62,415 nucleotides of DNA from assembly GCA_900542185.1 (NCBI GenBank), contig UQMZ01000020.1, positions 1 to 62,415 of the forward strand, written 5' to 3'. Below the pieces are notes generated by a model that saw nothing but the letters and a program-made list of their open reading frames with translations, was not told where the DNA came from and made no database searches. Origin of the DNA: an uncultured Bacteroidales bacterium (GTDB lineage Bacteria; Bacteroidota; Bacteroidia; Bacteroidales; Muribaculaceae). Positions 16,310 to 25,187 of this stretch are shown here, in pieces (position 1 is the first letter of the stretch; every line of letters starts with the position of its first letter). The position numbers and the translations under genes are program-made.

Positions 16310-18832
16310 TTACTGCAGGATTCCGGAACTGATCTCTCCTGTACTTCCGGGACTATTGGTCTGCTTCACCTTACGTCCGTAGGAGAAGGAATAGGAGAGC
16401 CTTATATCCAATCCCCACGCATTGTACCGGCTATAGTCCTGGGACCATTCCGAGAAATTATCGTATGCACCTTCCACGTAAATTCCCTTGGTGGACGATC
16501 GCATGAAGTTGGAGGCGTTGACCGAGACATTAAGTCCATGAGCCGCCCAGCCTGCGCCCAGCTGATAGTATGATGGCTTACGCAACACTCTGTAATCTTT
16601 CGTGACTCCCCGTTCGGAAGCCTTGTAATAGGCGGAGAAATAAACGTTCTTAAGGTAATAATTGATTCCTGCCGACAATCTCAGGGAATTGCCGTCATAT
16701 TTGTATTTGCCGCCCCGGCGATCGTAGTCGCCATATACCGAGAGCCAGAAATTTAGGCTGCGGTTAAAATAATTGGCGGATACACTGACGCCATATTTCA
16801 ATTCGCTATAATAGCCGTCGTTCTCAAGAGATCTCAGCATCATCTGGCGTCCATTTATTACGGTAGGCGTGTAGACTTCGGTTATGGGATTGGTCCAGTG
16901 CCGATAATTGCAGAATGGATTAAGAAACAGATTGTCGCACACATTCCATGAATACGATGCGGATACCGAATTGAACAATGACGGACGTAACGAGGGATTT
17001 CCGGTGATGGCATCGAAAAGGTTGCGTATCACTATATTCGGACTCCTTTGTGCCACACCGATAGTCCAATGCGACATCTCGGAGTGAATGCTCAACTCAT
17101 GACGCTGATTGAACTTATATCCTAATGATATAAAATGCTTTGGAAGCCACAGATTGTCCTTTATGTCATCAAATCGTCTATGCTGATAATAAAGTATTGC
17201 TGACGGTGACATCCAGAATTTGCCGAAATAGAGGCGTGACGACAATCCGATGCCAATGGCTTCGGTGAAATTGTGAACTTTTGTGAGGTCTGAACCTTCG
17301 TAATGCAGCTTATTGTCGGAGAATTCTCCAAACAATGCAGCTTTAAGCGACTGTTTGCCCCATTTCTTGCTGCCGTTTATGGAAATATGTCCATACCATG
17401 CATTTTCCTTAGCGTTCGTAATGATATCTGTGCCGGCCGCGTTGTAGGAATTTGAGGTGGAATGGTGCGAATATCTCAACGTCGGTTCAATTATCAGGGT
17501 TATGTCGCGGGGAAAGAAAAACTGCCAGTTTCCACGCCAGTTTGCAGAATTTGACCGGAAGCCAATACCCGATGTCGAAATGTCATCCGGATAAATTTCG
17601 GGTGTGTATATATTGTTGTCCTTGCGCTGGAAGTGGCTTCCGTTGCCCTGATATCCTATCGTGTTGGAAACCACTCTAAGGGAGTCGGAATATATGGCCC
17701 GCAATGTGGCATATTCCCGGGCATGTCGGTAATGGCGGTCGTAGGTACTGCTCAGCCAGCTTACATTCTGGTCAGGGAATTCATATAGGGATTCCGATTC
17801 GTTGTGCGAATGATGGTCTATCTCATAGAAATATCCTGCGGCGACATCGTATGTCATCTTTTTATAGCTGAACTTAGAGTTGACCGAGAAATCCCCTGAC
17901 GGGTCGGGGATGCTTTGGTATGCATCCAGTTTGGTGTAGCCTCCGTATTCATATTTTACCATAATGAAATTGACCGCATACCGGGCGCCGTTGAAACGAG
18001 GATCCTGAGGATTCTCATATACTTCCACATAGCGTACATCCTGGGGTCGCATGCCGGATAACTCGCTTTTGTCGGCCGGTAGAAAATCGATGAAAGTCTG
18101 CACCTCCTCTCCGATGTTTGTGGTGATGGACATGTCTGCAGGATTGACGCGCACCGTAGGCAAACCCATGGCCAAGAGCAGGTCAGCGCCTCCGTGCGCT
18201 GCGTTTTTCTCACGCTTGCCGGGCATGAATACAGTCTTGTCGTTCTCAATGCGCGCGTGTTCGGTCTTGACGGTCAGATTGCCTAATGTGACAGGAGCCT
18301 GAATCATCCGGACTTCGCCCACATTGAACTTCGATGCCTTGAGATATGTGGGCAGATATCCCACGCTGCTTAGTTTCAGTATCACGTTACGTGCGTCGCA
18401 TGGAATGGAGAAACGTCCGCTATTGTCGGTGAAGGCGTAGGTCAGTACAGTGGAATCCTTAGGTGCGAGAATCATGACCGTGGCATGCGACACCCTTTCG
18501 TCTCCTTCACCGGTAACCCAGCCGGTGTAACGGTAATATCCACGTTGCATGGCTTCCACATATATTCCGTTGCGCGACTTATACACGCGTACTGGGATGC
18601 CGAATGTGAGTTGGCGCACGGCTTTCAGCCCGTCGTCTGTGTCTATATGGGCGGATGTGTGATATTTGTCAAGCTCATCGTATATGAAGCTGAGCTTCAG
18701 TTCAGGATGGTCGCGCGAGATTCGGGCCAAGGCCGTAGCGAGCGGCGTGTCGGAGAATCTGTATTCGTATGTGGCTGCGTATGCGGCAATGTATGTAATG
18801 ACGCAAAAAGCCAGTGTCAGGTATCTTATCAT
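16310..18832 (-). CDS. outer-membrane receptor with STN and carboxypeptidase-like domains
   Basis: 840 aa. A signal peptide (residues 1-20) is followed by an STN-type signalling domain (about 22-95, ATALARISRDHPELKLSFIY). A carboxypeptidase-regulatory-like beta-sandwich follows (about 98-185), then a short plug-like segment (RENDKTVFMPG, LLLAMGLPTVRVN) and a large aromatic-rich beta-barrel to the C-terminus. The STN domain means it signals across the periplasm to the DUF4974 anti-sigma protein encoded just upstream on the same strand, which in turn controls the ECF sigma factor. The ligand is unknown. There is no SusD partner. The C-terminus is SSGILQ rather than the usual aromatic end, so the final strand may lie earlier (SYSFSYGRK). 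Confidence 0.9.
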   Translation of the reverse strand: MIRYLTLAFCVITYIAAYAATYEYRFSDTPLATALARISRDHPELKLSFIYDELDKYHTSAHIDTDDGLKAVRQLTFGIPVRVYKSRNGIYVEAMQRGYYRYTGWVTGEGDERVSHATVMILAPKDSTVLTYAFTDNSGRFSIPCDARNVILKLSSVGYLPTYLKASKFNVGEVRMIQAPVTLGNLTVKTEHARIENDKTVFMPGKREKNAAHGGADLLLAMGLPTVRVNPADMSITTNIGEEVQTFIDFLPADKSELSGMRPQDVRYVEVYENPQDPRFNGARYAVNFIMVKYEYGGYTKLDAYQSIPDPSGDFSVNSKFSYKKMTYDVAAGYFYEIDHHSHNESESLYEFPDQNVSWLSSTYDRHYRHAREYATLRAIYSDSLRVVSNTIGYQGNGSHFQRKDNNIYTPEIYPDDISTSGIGFRSNSANWRGNWQFFFPRDITLIIEPTLRYSHHSTSNSYNAAGTDIITNAKENAWYGHISINGSKKWGKQSLKAALFGEFSDNKLHYEGSDLTKVHNFTEAIGIGLSSRLYFGKFWMSPSAILYYQHRRFDDIKDNLWLPKHFISLGYKFNQRHELSIHSEMSHWTIGVAQRSPNIVIRNLFDAITGNPSLRPSLFNSVSASYSWNVCDNLFLNPFCNYRHWTNPITEVYTPTVINGRQMMLRSLENDGYYSELKYGVSVSANYFNRSLNFWLSVYGDYDRRGGKYKYDGNSLRLSAGINYYLKNVYFSAYYKASERGVTKDYRVLRKPSYYQLGAGWAAHGLNVSVNASNFMRSSTKGIYVEGAYDNFSEWSQDYSRYNAWGLDIRLSYSFSYGRKVKQTNSPGSTGEISSGILQ

Positions 18833-18856
18833 GTGTGCATAGTATTAAGTGGACTC

Positions 18857-19510
18857 TTACTTGATTATTATGGTGGAATCTTCAAGGGTGATGCTGAAAC
18901 GCTCGAAGTTGTCGAGCGCGGCTACAGTCTCCTCCGCAGTCTGAGATGTGTCCCAGACAAAGTACAGGCGCAGCGATTTGGGGATATCGGACTGGAATCT
19001 GACCTCAAGGCCATACCGCGAAGCGATCCTTGTCATGATGGATTCCAGTGTTTCGTCTTCAAATTTTATTGAGGCCGGGAATTCGGCAGCGTCAGTCGAG
19101 ACTGCGGCGACGGTATCGGTTTGCGCGGTTGCCGCTGTCGGGCTGACTGCGGCGACTTGCGGGAGGGCCGTTTCAGTGCGGGAGGGCTGCTGATTGTGCA
19201 GTGTAATGCCAATGCCCATGCCCACGGCAACAAGAGACGTGGCGACTATGCCGGTGATGATGGCTGCACGGCGCTGTCTCCAAAGCACTCGCCATACCGA
19301 GCGGCGATGACGATAACTGAAATTCCGCCATTCGCGGTCTATGGCGACATCGTCTATCTGCAGGTCGGAGGCATGAAATGAGCCGGATACACTACTGAGC
19401 GTATCATAGAGGCCACGCATTTCAGGGTCGGTCAAAATGCTTTCGATTTCCTCTGGAGAATATCCCCCGGGATTGTCGATAAGTTCGAGGACTTTGCGAA
19501 GTTTATCCAT
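18857..19510 (-). CDS. anti-sigma factor with C-terminal DUF4974, lacking the FecR core
   Basis: 217 aa. Residues 1-75 are cytoplasmic and should hold the sigma factor. One membrane helix (about 83-105, AAIITGIVATSLVAVGMGIG) is followed by a Thr/Ala-rich periplasmic linker. Residues about 148-217 form a DUF4974 domain (IKFEDETLESIMTRIASRYG, ending ITLEDSTIIIK). Standard FecR-type proteins are about 330 aa with a FecR domain between helix and DUF4974; that domain is absent here. DUF4974 resembles the STN fold and probably contacts the receptor's STN domain. It lies 11 nt after the sigma gene and 24 nt before the receptor gene. Confidence 0.88.
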   Translation of the reverse strand: MDKLRKVLELIDNPGGYSPEEIESILTDPEMRGLYDTLSSVSGSFHASDLQIDDVAIDREWRNFSYRHRRSVWRVLWRQRRAAIITGIVATSLVAVGMGIGITLHNQQPSRTETALPQVAAVSPTAATAQTDTVAAVSTDAAEFPASIKFEDETLESIMTRIASRYGLEVRFQSDIPKSLRLYFVWDTSQTAEETVAALDNFERFSITLEDSTIIIK

Positions 19511-19521
19511 ATTCTTCAGTT

Positions 19522-20004
19522 TTAATCGGTTATTAACGGGCGAAGGATTTCGATGGCTTGTCTCAGATGCTTGTAGACTGCGGCTTCGCTTATGCCGAGC
19601 GTTGTTGAGATTTCGGCATATTTCAGACCTTGATAGAACCGGAGTCTAAGCACCCGTGATGTCTGTGGCGTAAGACATTCGTCTATTAGGCGTCCCAGAC
19701 GTTCGCAGTCGGTGATTCCATCCGATTCGTCGCCATCTGAGTCTGCAATATCCAGCGTATAAATGCCGGCAATGCGTTGTCTGACATCAAGGTCGCGAAG
19801 ATAGTTAAGAGCCCTGTTACGCGTGGCGCGCATCAGATATCCTGTATCGGGGGCATTTTCGGCATCGGCTGCAAGCAGCGACTCGAAGACACCGTGCACC
19901 ACGTCGTTTGCCGCGTCGCGGTCGTGTACGCTGGCTACGGCCAGCCGCAGCATCGCCGCGTAATTGGCCTTGAACAGATGTTCTATCTCCTTTGTCGTCG
20001 CCAT
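19522..20004 (-). CDS. ECF RNA polymerase sigma factor
   Basis: 160 aa. Region 2 spans about residues 8-75 (LFKANYAAMLRLAVASVHDR, and RATRNRALNYLRDL for the core-binding and -10 part). Region 4 spans about 105-155, with the HTH YAEISTTLGISEAAVYKHLR. Linker region 3 is absent, as expected for the ECF class. It should direct expression of the receptor operon when released by the anti-sigma factor. It is the first gene of the trio on the minus strand. The 70 nt upstream contain a GACAC/GTGTC dyad (20015-20030) but no TAnnTTTG box, which suits ECF-dependent autoregulation. Confidence 0.95.
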   Translation of the reverse strand: MATTKEIEHLFKANYAAMLRLAVASVHDRDAANDVVHGVFESLLAADAENAPDTGYLMRATRNRALNYLRDLDVRQRIAGIYTLDIADSDGDESDGITDCERLGRLIDECLTPQTSRVLRLRFYQGLKYAEISTTLGISEAAVYKHLRQAIEILRPLITD

Positions 20005-20077
20005 ACACTATATTGACACGGCCAAGTGTCGTTTCCCAACCCCCGGCAGTGAAAAAACTTTCAAATTACGGACATGA

Positions 20078-21673
20078 TTATTGCTCCGAGTCCTCGGGCT
20101 TGTGTCTCCTGAAAATGAAGTAAAGCAGGATAACTAAGCCTGCAAGCAACAGAATGCCGAGGCCGATTAAGAGAGACTTGTTTTGTAGGAAATTCGTGAG
20201 CCCGGATTCTTGGGCTGAGTTTATGTCGCCGGATGGTTCCTGAGGCGTGAGTTTGTCATCCGGATTCTCTGCGATGGAGTCGGTTATGACGGTTACGGGG
20301 GCTTTGTAATAGGGTCGGATGACCTTGACGAGGTTGAGGGCGTTGCCGCCGTGGCCTTCGCGGCCCTGGGAGGTGACGGCAAGGAGGGTGCCGTCGGGCG
20401 AGATGGCCAGTCCGACAGGGTATGAATCGATGGTCAGCGAGTCCACGACCTTCATGGTGCGAGTATCCACCACGTAAAGGGCACTCTCCGTGTTACAGGC
20501 CACGAACAGGTATCCGCCGTCGGGCGATATGACAAGGGTATGGGCTCCTTTGCCTACCTTGCACGACTCGACTTTGCCGACCCGGAGCGATTTACGCCCC
20601 TCGCTCCGCGCCTTTACAGCATCGAAGATAAGGGCATCGAGCGGGAACCGATACACCATGCCTCCCACATTGTGCGAGCCGTATACGTATCCGTCGTATA
20701 TGGCCAGATGCCGCAGGCCGTATATTTCATTGGCATGGCCGACAAGCTCGCCGTTCTCGATGTCGATAACCTGCAGCGGGCCGTGCATGCCCGACACCAA
20801 AAGCCATTTGCCGTCGGGAGTGAAGACCGTGCCGCGGAGCAGATTGCCGGAATTGGCGTCGCGGTTCACAGACTTGTCAAGAGGATGGTCGAGCTTCAGT
20901 TTCTGGCCGATTACGATGGGCCTCAGATGGTGCCAGTCCTTGATGTCCGGAGCCGATATGTCGATCAGTCCGACGGTGTTGTCGCCCCAATGCGTCACGG
21001 CTATCCGTCTGTTGTCGGGCGATGCGGCAATCATTTTCGGCAACGGGCCGGTCTCGAACATGCGTATTATGGAATCGGTGCGGGTGTCTATGACGGCCAG
21101 GGCCGACGGATCCTGGGCGTTGATGTCGAACGAGCGTCGATAAAACGTGACCCACAGGTATCGGCCGTTGTGACTGAGAGTTCCCTCTACCGGTTTGCCG
21201 GCAAATTTCCGGCGGCCGCCGTCGTCATAATGGGTAAAAGTATAGTAGCCCGATGGTTTGCTCCATTTGGGGCCGACGCCCGACGGAAATGAATAGCTGA
21301 TCAATGATTGCCGCTGAAGTGACGGCACGCTGAATACGGTAGTATGGCATCCCTCAAGCGAGTTAACGTACAGTTTGGAGCCGTCACGGCTGAACAGCGC
21401 GGACTTCGGGGAGAAGATTGAGTTGTCGTATGTCGACCTGTCCATGCCGGAATACTGCTGGCGTATCCCGATAATCTCCAGGCGTAAGGAATCGGAACCG
21501 TTTTTGGAGCGGTCGCCCACGGCGCTGTGCATCACCGGCGGCACATCCTTTTTCTTTTTTGCGGACGCAGTCGTGTCGACCGGTTCCGACCCATTATCGG
21601 CGAACGCCGTAGCGGCTGCCGTAGCCAACAGCGTAACGCATATAGTCCAAATGAGGATGAGGAGCCTATTCAT
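20078..21673 (-). CDS. beta-propeller (YVTN/WD40-like) protein with C-terminal membrane anchor
   Basis: 531 aa from ATG 21673, the first start after the upstream gene's stop, which gives a good signal peptide (LLILIWTICVTLLATAAATA). Residues about 80-460 carry repeated propeller motifs such as SPDNRRIAVTHWGDNTVGLI, SPDGGYLFVACNTESALYVV and SPDGTLLAVTSQG. A Pro/Asp-rich linker and one membrane helix follow at about 492-512 (LLIGLGILLLAGLVILLYFI), ending in a basic tail. The propeller should therefore face the periplasm, anchored in the inner membrane. It follows the AAA/nuclease gene with a 2-nt gap. Function unknown; such propellers usually act as interaction platforms. Confidence 0.85.
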   Translation of the reverse strand: MNRLLILIWTICVTLLATAAATAFADNGSEPVDTTASAKKKKDVPPVMHSAVGDRSKNGSDSLRLEIIGIRQQYSGMDRSTYDNSIFSPKSALFSRDGSKLYVNSLEGCHTTVFSVPSLQRQSLISYSFPSGVGPKWSKPSGYYTFTHYDDGGRRKFAGKPVEGTLSHNGRYLWVTFYRRSFDINAQDPSALAVIDTRTDSIIRMFETGPLPKMIAASPDNRRIAVTHWGDNTVGLIDISAPDIKDWHHLRPIVIGQKLKLDHPLDKSVNRDANSGNLLRGTVFTPDGKWLLVSGMHGPLQVIDIENGELVGHANEIYGLRHLAIYDGYVYGSHNVGGMVYRFPLDALIFDAVKARSEGRKSLRVGKVESCKVGKGAHTLVISPDGGYLFVACNTESALYVVDTRTMKVVDSLTIDSYPVGLAISPDGTLLAVTSQGREGHGGNALNLVKVIRPYYKAPVTVITDSIAENPDDKLTPQEPSGDINSAQESGLTNFLQNKSLLIGLGILLLAGLVILLYFIFRRHKPEDSEQ

Positions 21674-21675
21674 AA

Positions 21676-23232
21676 TTACTCTGCCTTCCAGGCGGTGATG
21701 TTTCGGGTCTGGGTGCTGAAAGTGATGCCGAGATTCACAATTGGACGTGGGTCGGAGGCAAACTGGCGGGCGTAGTCTTTCTTTTTGATCTGGGCCAATG
21801 CTTCGTCGGGGGTGCCGTCGCGTTTCAGCTCGATGATGTAGATGTAATCGCGCATGCTGAGCACCAGGTCGATTCGGCCGTCGGAAGTATGCCACTCCGG
21901 CCGGGCGTCCACGCCGATGAGGATGAATATGATGAACAGGTTGTTTTCGTAATGCAGCTCGGTAGCTTTGTCGGCGAATTCGTACGGTATGCCGGCCATG
22001 AACGTGCGCAGTCGTTCAATCGCCTCGTCGATACGCCTGGTTTCGAGCAACTTTCTGACTTCACGCACATGGTTGTAGATTACGGTGTCGTCCTTGTCGA
22101 AATAATACCTGGCAAGGTTCTGGAACAAACCTTTGCGCACCTCTAAGTTAGGGATGCCGAGGTGGTATACGTCCGGCTTCTCAAAACGCTTGATAGTCAG
22201 ATAACCTGTCTGGTATAGCAGAGCCGTGGGACGCGAGTCCAGAATGTCGCTCGATGCCAATATCCAGCTGTCCACAGTCTCGTCGAAAGTGTCGGGAAGG
22301 AATTCCCGGCTGTCCTGTATTCTCCTGATCAGGAACTCGGGTGTTCCGCTCTGGAACCAGTAGGCGTCTATCTTTTTCTTTTTGAGGGCGTTCAGTAGGC
22401 TGAAGGGATTATAGATGTCCGGACTGACTTCGGAAAAATGATAGCCGTCGTAATTCGCCTTAAGCAAAGCGATTGCCTCTTCACGGGTGATGGAATACTT
22501 TTCAGACAATTCGGAAATGCCTGCCTGAAAATCAGAGACGAGTTCGTCTTCCGTTATGCCGCAGATGGAGGCATATTCGTCGTCCAGCGATATGTCTTCT
22601 AAGTTGTTAAGTCCGCTGAAGATGGTCATCTTGCTGAAACGGCTCACCCCCGTCAGCATGGTGAAGCGGATGTATTGATCCAGATCCTTGATATTGACGT
22701 AGATGGACTTAAGCAACAGCCGGTGCTCCTCGAGCCGATCTGCATTGTGCATGTTTGAGATGAGGGGATTATCGTACTCGTCGATTAGTATTACGACCGG
22801 ATTACCGGTCGAATTATAAGCCGCCATTATTACATTTCTGAAACGGGACGAGAAATCCCGGGAAACTGTTTCGGCATCATATTCCTTTTCCCATATCTGG
22901 AACTGATTGTCAAGAATTGCGTCCAGATTGCCTTCTCCGCTTGGATTATAACTGGCAAGACTGAGTTTCAAAACGGGGTGAGGTTGCCAATCAGTTTCCA
23001 AATGTTCGATGGCAAGACCCTTGAACAAATCCTTTTTTCCTTCGAAATATGCCTGTACCGTTGATAACAGCAGGCTCTTGCCGAATCTGCGCGGCCTTGC
23101 CAGAAAGATGCACTTGCTGGTCATGGCAAGATTGTAGATAAGCTCAGTCTTATCAATATATAAGTAAGACAGCTTACGTAGCATTTCGAAGCTTTGAATT
23201 CCGATCGGGTATTTTGCCGGCATCTGTGTCAT
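21676..23232 (-). CDS. AAA-ATPase-like / PD-(D/E)XK nuclease-like fusion (DUF1703 type)
   Basis: 518 aa from ATG 23232. The longer frame to 23289 is excluded because a consensus promoter lies inside it. Residues about 1-270 form the AAA-ATPase-like domain: PIGIQSFEMLRKLSYLYIDK, a modified P-loop IFLARPRRFGKSLLLSTV, and Walker B VILIDEYDNPL. The C-terminal domain has a PD-(D/E)XK arrangement: GRIDLVLSM (Asp), IYIIELKRD (Glu-x-Lys), and a downstream Gln in ALAQIKKKDYA. This family occurs in many near-identical paralogs in gut Bacteroidales; its biological role is not settled. It is co-transcribed with the beta-propeller gene. Confidence 0.93.
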   Translation of the reverse strand: MTQMPAKYPIGIQSFEMLRKLSYLYIDKTELIYNLAMTSKCIFLARPRRFGKSLLLSTVQAYFEGKKDLFKGLAIEHLETDWQPHPVLKLSLASYNPSGEGNLDAILDNQFQIWEKEYDAETVSRDFSSRFRNVIMAAYNSTGNPVVILIDEYDNPLISNMHNADRLEEHRLLLKSIYVNIKDLDQYIRFTMLTGVSRFSKMTIFSGLNNLEDISLDDEYASICGITEDELVSDFQAGISELSEKYSITREEAIALLKANYDGYHFSEVSPDIYNPFSLLNALKKKKIDAYWFQSGTPEFLIRRIQDSREFLPDTFDETVDSWILASSDILDSRPTALLYQTGYLTIKRFEKPDVYHLGIPNLEVRKGLFQNLARYYFDKDDTVIYNHVREVRKLLETRRIDEAIERLRTFMAGIPYEFADKATELHYENNLFIIFILIGVDARPEWHTSDGRIDLVLSMRDYIYIIELKRDGTPDEALAQIKKKDYARQFASDPRPIVNLGITFSTQTRNITAWKAE

Positions 23233-23258
23233 ATCGAATGGATTCTTGGTATTCCCCA

Positions 23259-23290
23259 CAAAATTAACCCATTTCGGCCACAATTCCAAA
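23259..23290 (-). promoter_or_regulatory. consensus promoter that fixes the start of the AAA/nuclease gene
   Basis: On the minus strand TTTG (23287-23290), a 20-bp spacer and TAATTTTG (23259-23266). Transcription should begin near 23252, so translation must start at 23232 or 23223 and not at the upstream ATG 23289. Confidence 0.8.
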
Positions 23291-23322
23291 CGGTTGCTGT
23301 TATGTTGATTTTTTTCAGCTTG

Positions 23323-23415
23323 GGTTCACTGACAGTCATCCGTGAGCTCATCGTGACCGGCTATCCCGCAACATACAAGAATTTCAGGAAACTTCCCTGC
23401 GAGGCTCATAAATAA
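23323..23415 (+). pseudogene. fossil C-terminus of a paralog of the adjacent lipoprotein
   Basis: In frame, the segment reads LIVTGYPATYKNFRK and ends CEAHK plus stop. The intact lipoprotein 47 nt downstream has LTVTGYPARFNGFRK and ends SKHK. Only the last 25-30 residues of the copy survive. It overlaps nothing else and abuts the promoter of the divergent AAA/nuclease gene, so a tandem duplicate was truncated here. Confidence 0.7.
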
Positions 23416-23462
23416 ACATGCGGTAATTCCATACCGAGAATATGAATCTATAGACTACGGAT

Positions 23463-23888
23463 ATGAAAAAGATATTATTCATCGGCGTGATGGCGCTGGC
23501 AACCCTGTGTTCCTGCACCACCGTCAAAAAGACCTCGTACATCACTGAAGTGCAGACGGCTGTGGTGCAGTATCCCACCGTCACGGAGCTTGAGGTGATG
23601 GAACAGGCCACGGCTACCGTGGAATGGGGCTGGAATCCGTTCAGGAGAATATCTCTTGACACCCGCAAGGGCAACCTGGTGGCCAACCTGCTGAAGGCCA
23701 AGGGTGCCGATGTATTGCTTGAAGAACAGTTTGTGTTCGAAAGTGACGGATTCGGCGGCGGGACACTCACCGTTACGGGTTATCCTGCAAGGTTCAACGG
23801 TTTCAGGAAGGCGACACAGTCCGACCTCGAAGCCTTGCGTGCGGCCAACCCCGGTATATACAATGTCAGCAAATCCAAACACAAGTGA
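23463..23888 (+). CDS. small lipoprotein of unknown function
   Basis: 141 aa with a lipoprotein signal peptide (MKKILFIGVMALATLCSC, cysteine at residue 18). The mature part has a conserved-looking core EWGWNPFRRISLDTRKGNLV and then a beta-rich VFESDGFGGGTLTVTGYPAR. The overall size, the GADVLLEEQFVFE segment and the GYPA(R/T)(F/Y) element recall small periplasmic beta-proteins common in Bacteroidales, but I cannot name the family. A degenerate second copy of its C-terminus lies just upstream. Transcription ends at a striking palindrome at 23949-23988. Confidence 0.8.
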   Translation: MKKILFIGVMALATLCSCTTVKKTSYITEVQTAVVQYPTVTELEVMEQATATVEWGWNPFRRISLDTRKGNLVANLLKAKGADVLLEEQFVFESDGFGGGTLTVTGYPARFNGFRKATQSDLEALRAANPGIYNVSKSKHK

Positions 23889-23948
23889 TTGGTGCCTTGG
23901 TGGAAAGGCCCCGGTAGAGGTCTGAATCCCCGTCATTAGCTATTATAA

Positions 23949-23988
23949 GGCTCCTCTATGTCGACATCGATGTCGACATAGAGGAGCC
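23949..23988. terminator. 40-bp perfect palindrome, probable bidirectional terminator
   Basis: Two 20-nt arms meet with no spacer. The left arm is GGCTCCTCTATGTCGACATC, and the right arm is its exact reverse complement. It is followed by CGTATTTTT. The position, 60 nt after the lipoprotein stop, fits an intrinsic terminator. The perfect zero-spacer symmetry with two SalI-type GTCGAC sites is unusual. Confidence 0.8.
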
Positions 23989-24020
23989 CGTATTTTTGGT
24001 GCAACGCAATAAGTCAGGAG

Positions 24021-24051
24021 ATTGGAAATCGGAAGAAAAGTATTAACTTTG
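24021..24051 (+). promoter_or_regulatory. promoter for the C_GCAxxG_C_C gene
   Basis: ATTG at 24021-24024 and TAACTTTG at 24044-24051, with a 19-bp spacer. The -7 box ends 38 nt upstream of the ATG at 24090. Confidence 0.65.
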
Positions 24052-24089
24052 TGAGTAAAACAGACTGCGAAGAATAAGACTTAACATCG

Positions 24090-24500
24090 ATGGAGATTGA
24101 CATACAGAAAGGGGAAGATGAGGCCAGGACGCTGAGACTGGCCGGGACATCGTGTTCGGAAACGACGGTATTGGCGGTGAGCCATGCGGCGGCCTGCGCA
24201 CTGGACGACGAGACACTGCGGTCGCTGGCCGTGGGCTTCCGGGGCGGCATAGGCGCTACGTTCGACGAGGGTACATGCGGCGCTTTGAGCGGCGCCATAA
24301 TGGCTACTGGGCTCGCAATGGGCGCGGACCGTAAAGGCGCCACAATGGCAGCCAAGGAAATGTATGAAAGATTTCAGACGCATTTCGGCACCGTGTGCTG
24401 CGGCAAGCAGAACCGCGGCCGCGACCATTGCCTGAACTGCTGCCTCGTGGCCACCCGCAACGCGCTGGAGATACTGAATGCCTATTCTTCGGATAGTTGA
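24090..24500 (+). CDS. C_GCAxxG_C_C family protein
   Basis: A 136-aa cytoplasmic helical protein with the family's cysteine pattern: CSETTVL near residue 22, GTCGALSGAIMATGLA at about 62-77, CCGKQNRGRDHC, and a final CLNCC pair. The cysteines suggest a metal or redox centre; these proteins are often found with molybdopterin or selenium-related redox genes, but the function is not established. No such partner is adjacent here. It has its own promoter and precedes the DUF4230 pair by about 110 nt. Confidence 0.9.
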   Translation: MEIDIQKGEDEARTLRLAGTSCSETTVLAVSHAAACALDDETLRSLAVGFRGGIGATFDEGTCGALSGAIMATGLAMGADRKGATMAAKEMYERFQTHFGTVCCGKQNRGRDHCLNCCLVATRNALEILNAYSSDS

Positions 24501-24612
24501 CAGCCTGTAAAACCCGAACATTTCCCGTAAGATTCCGTTTGTTATACTGAAACTTGGCAAGTAAACCTATATTGCGGTTTGCAGTCAAATAGTGCGATTA
24601 AACGGAAGACAA

Positions 24613-25182
24613 ATGAAGAAATTTCTCGCAGGGATGGTCGGGCTGTTGATTCTAAGCGGATGTGCAAGGACCGAACAGCCCGATCATACAGGTATATATC
24701 AGGAAATCAGGTCGGGCGACAAGATGGTGTTCGCCTCGATGGCCATAACCAAGACGGCCAGGATGGAAAGCTCCGACTGGTACACCATCGGGAAACGGAT
24801 AGCGGTCTATTCCTACGATTCCTACATGCGTGCGTATGTGGATCTGTCGGCCATGCAAATGGACGACATAGTGTATGACGAGGATACGAAGACCGTGAGG
24901 GTCACTTTGCCTCCCGTCCGCACGGAGATAGCCGGCCGCGACATGGAGATGCGCAAGGAGTACGAGAACATCGGTCCGCTGAGATCCAATCTCGATTCCA
25001 AAGAACGGGCCGAGATTAAGGAAAAGGCCAACGCCTCGTTCAAAAAGGAGGTGGAGGATAATCCGGAGTTCAGACGGCAGCTTGTGGACGCCGCCCAGCG
25101 TAAGGCCCGCAAATACTTCGAGACACTGTTCGAGGCGAACGGCTACACGGCAAGTGTCGATTTCAAACCCTCCAACTCCTGA
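24613..25182 (+). CDS. DUF4230 lipoprotein
   Basis: 189 aa from ATG 24613 (MKKFLAGMVG), chosen over the upstream ATG at 24592 because it places the signal peptide at the N-terminus, with lipobox ILSGC at about residues 13-17. The rest is a DUF4230 domain: EIRSGDKMVFASMAITKTAR, a short beta segment YVDLSAMQMDDIVYD, then VRVTLPPVRTEI and a long amphipathic helix rich in Lys/Glu. The family is conserved in Bacteroidales and of unknown function. A second DUF4230 protein follows after 5 nt, with a membrane anchor instead of a lipid. The two may work as a pair in the periplasm. Confidence 0.85.
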   Translation: MKKFLAGMVGLLILSGCARTEQPDHTGIYQEIRSGDKMVFASMAITKTARMESSDWYTIGKRIAVYSYDSYMRAYVDLSAMQMDDIVYDEDTKTVRVTLPPVRTEIAGRDMEMRKEYENIGPLRSNLDSKERAEIKEKANASFKKEVEDNPEFRRQLVDAAQRKARKYFETLFEANGYTASVDFKPSNS

Positions 25183-25187
25183 TAGCC

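Noticed and set aside
16310..18832. Polysaccharide utilisation locus with the fucosidase
   Set aside because: The receptor is not SusC-like, no SusD gene is present, and the fucosidase belongs to a separate operon with its own promoter.
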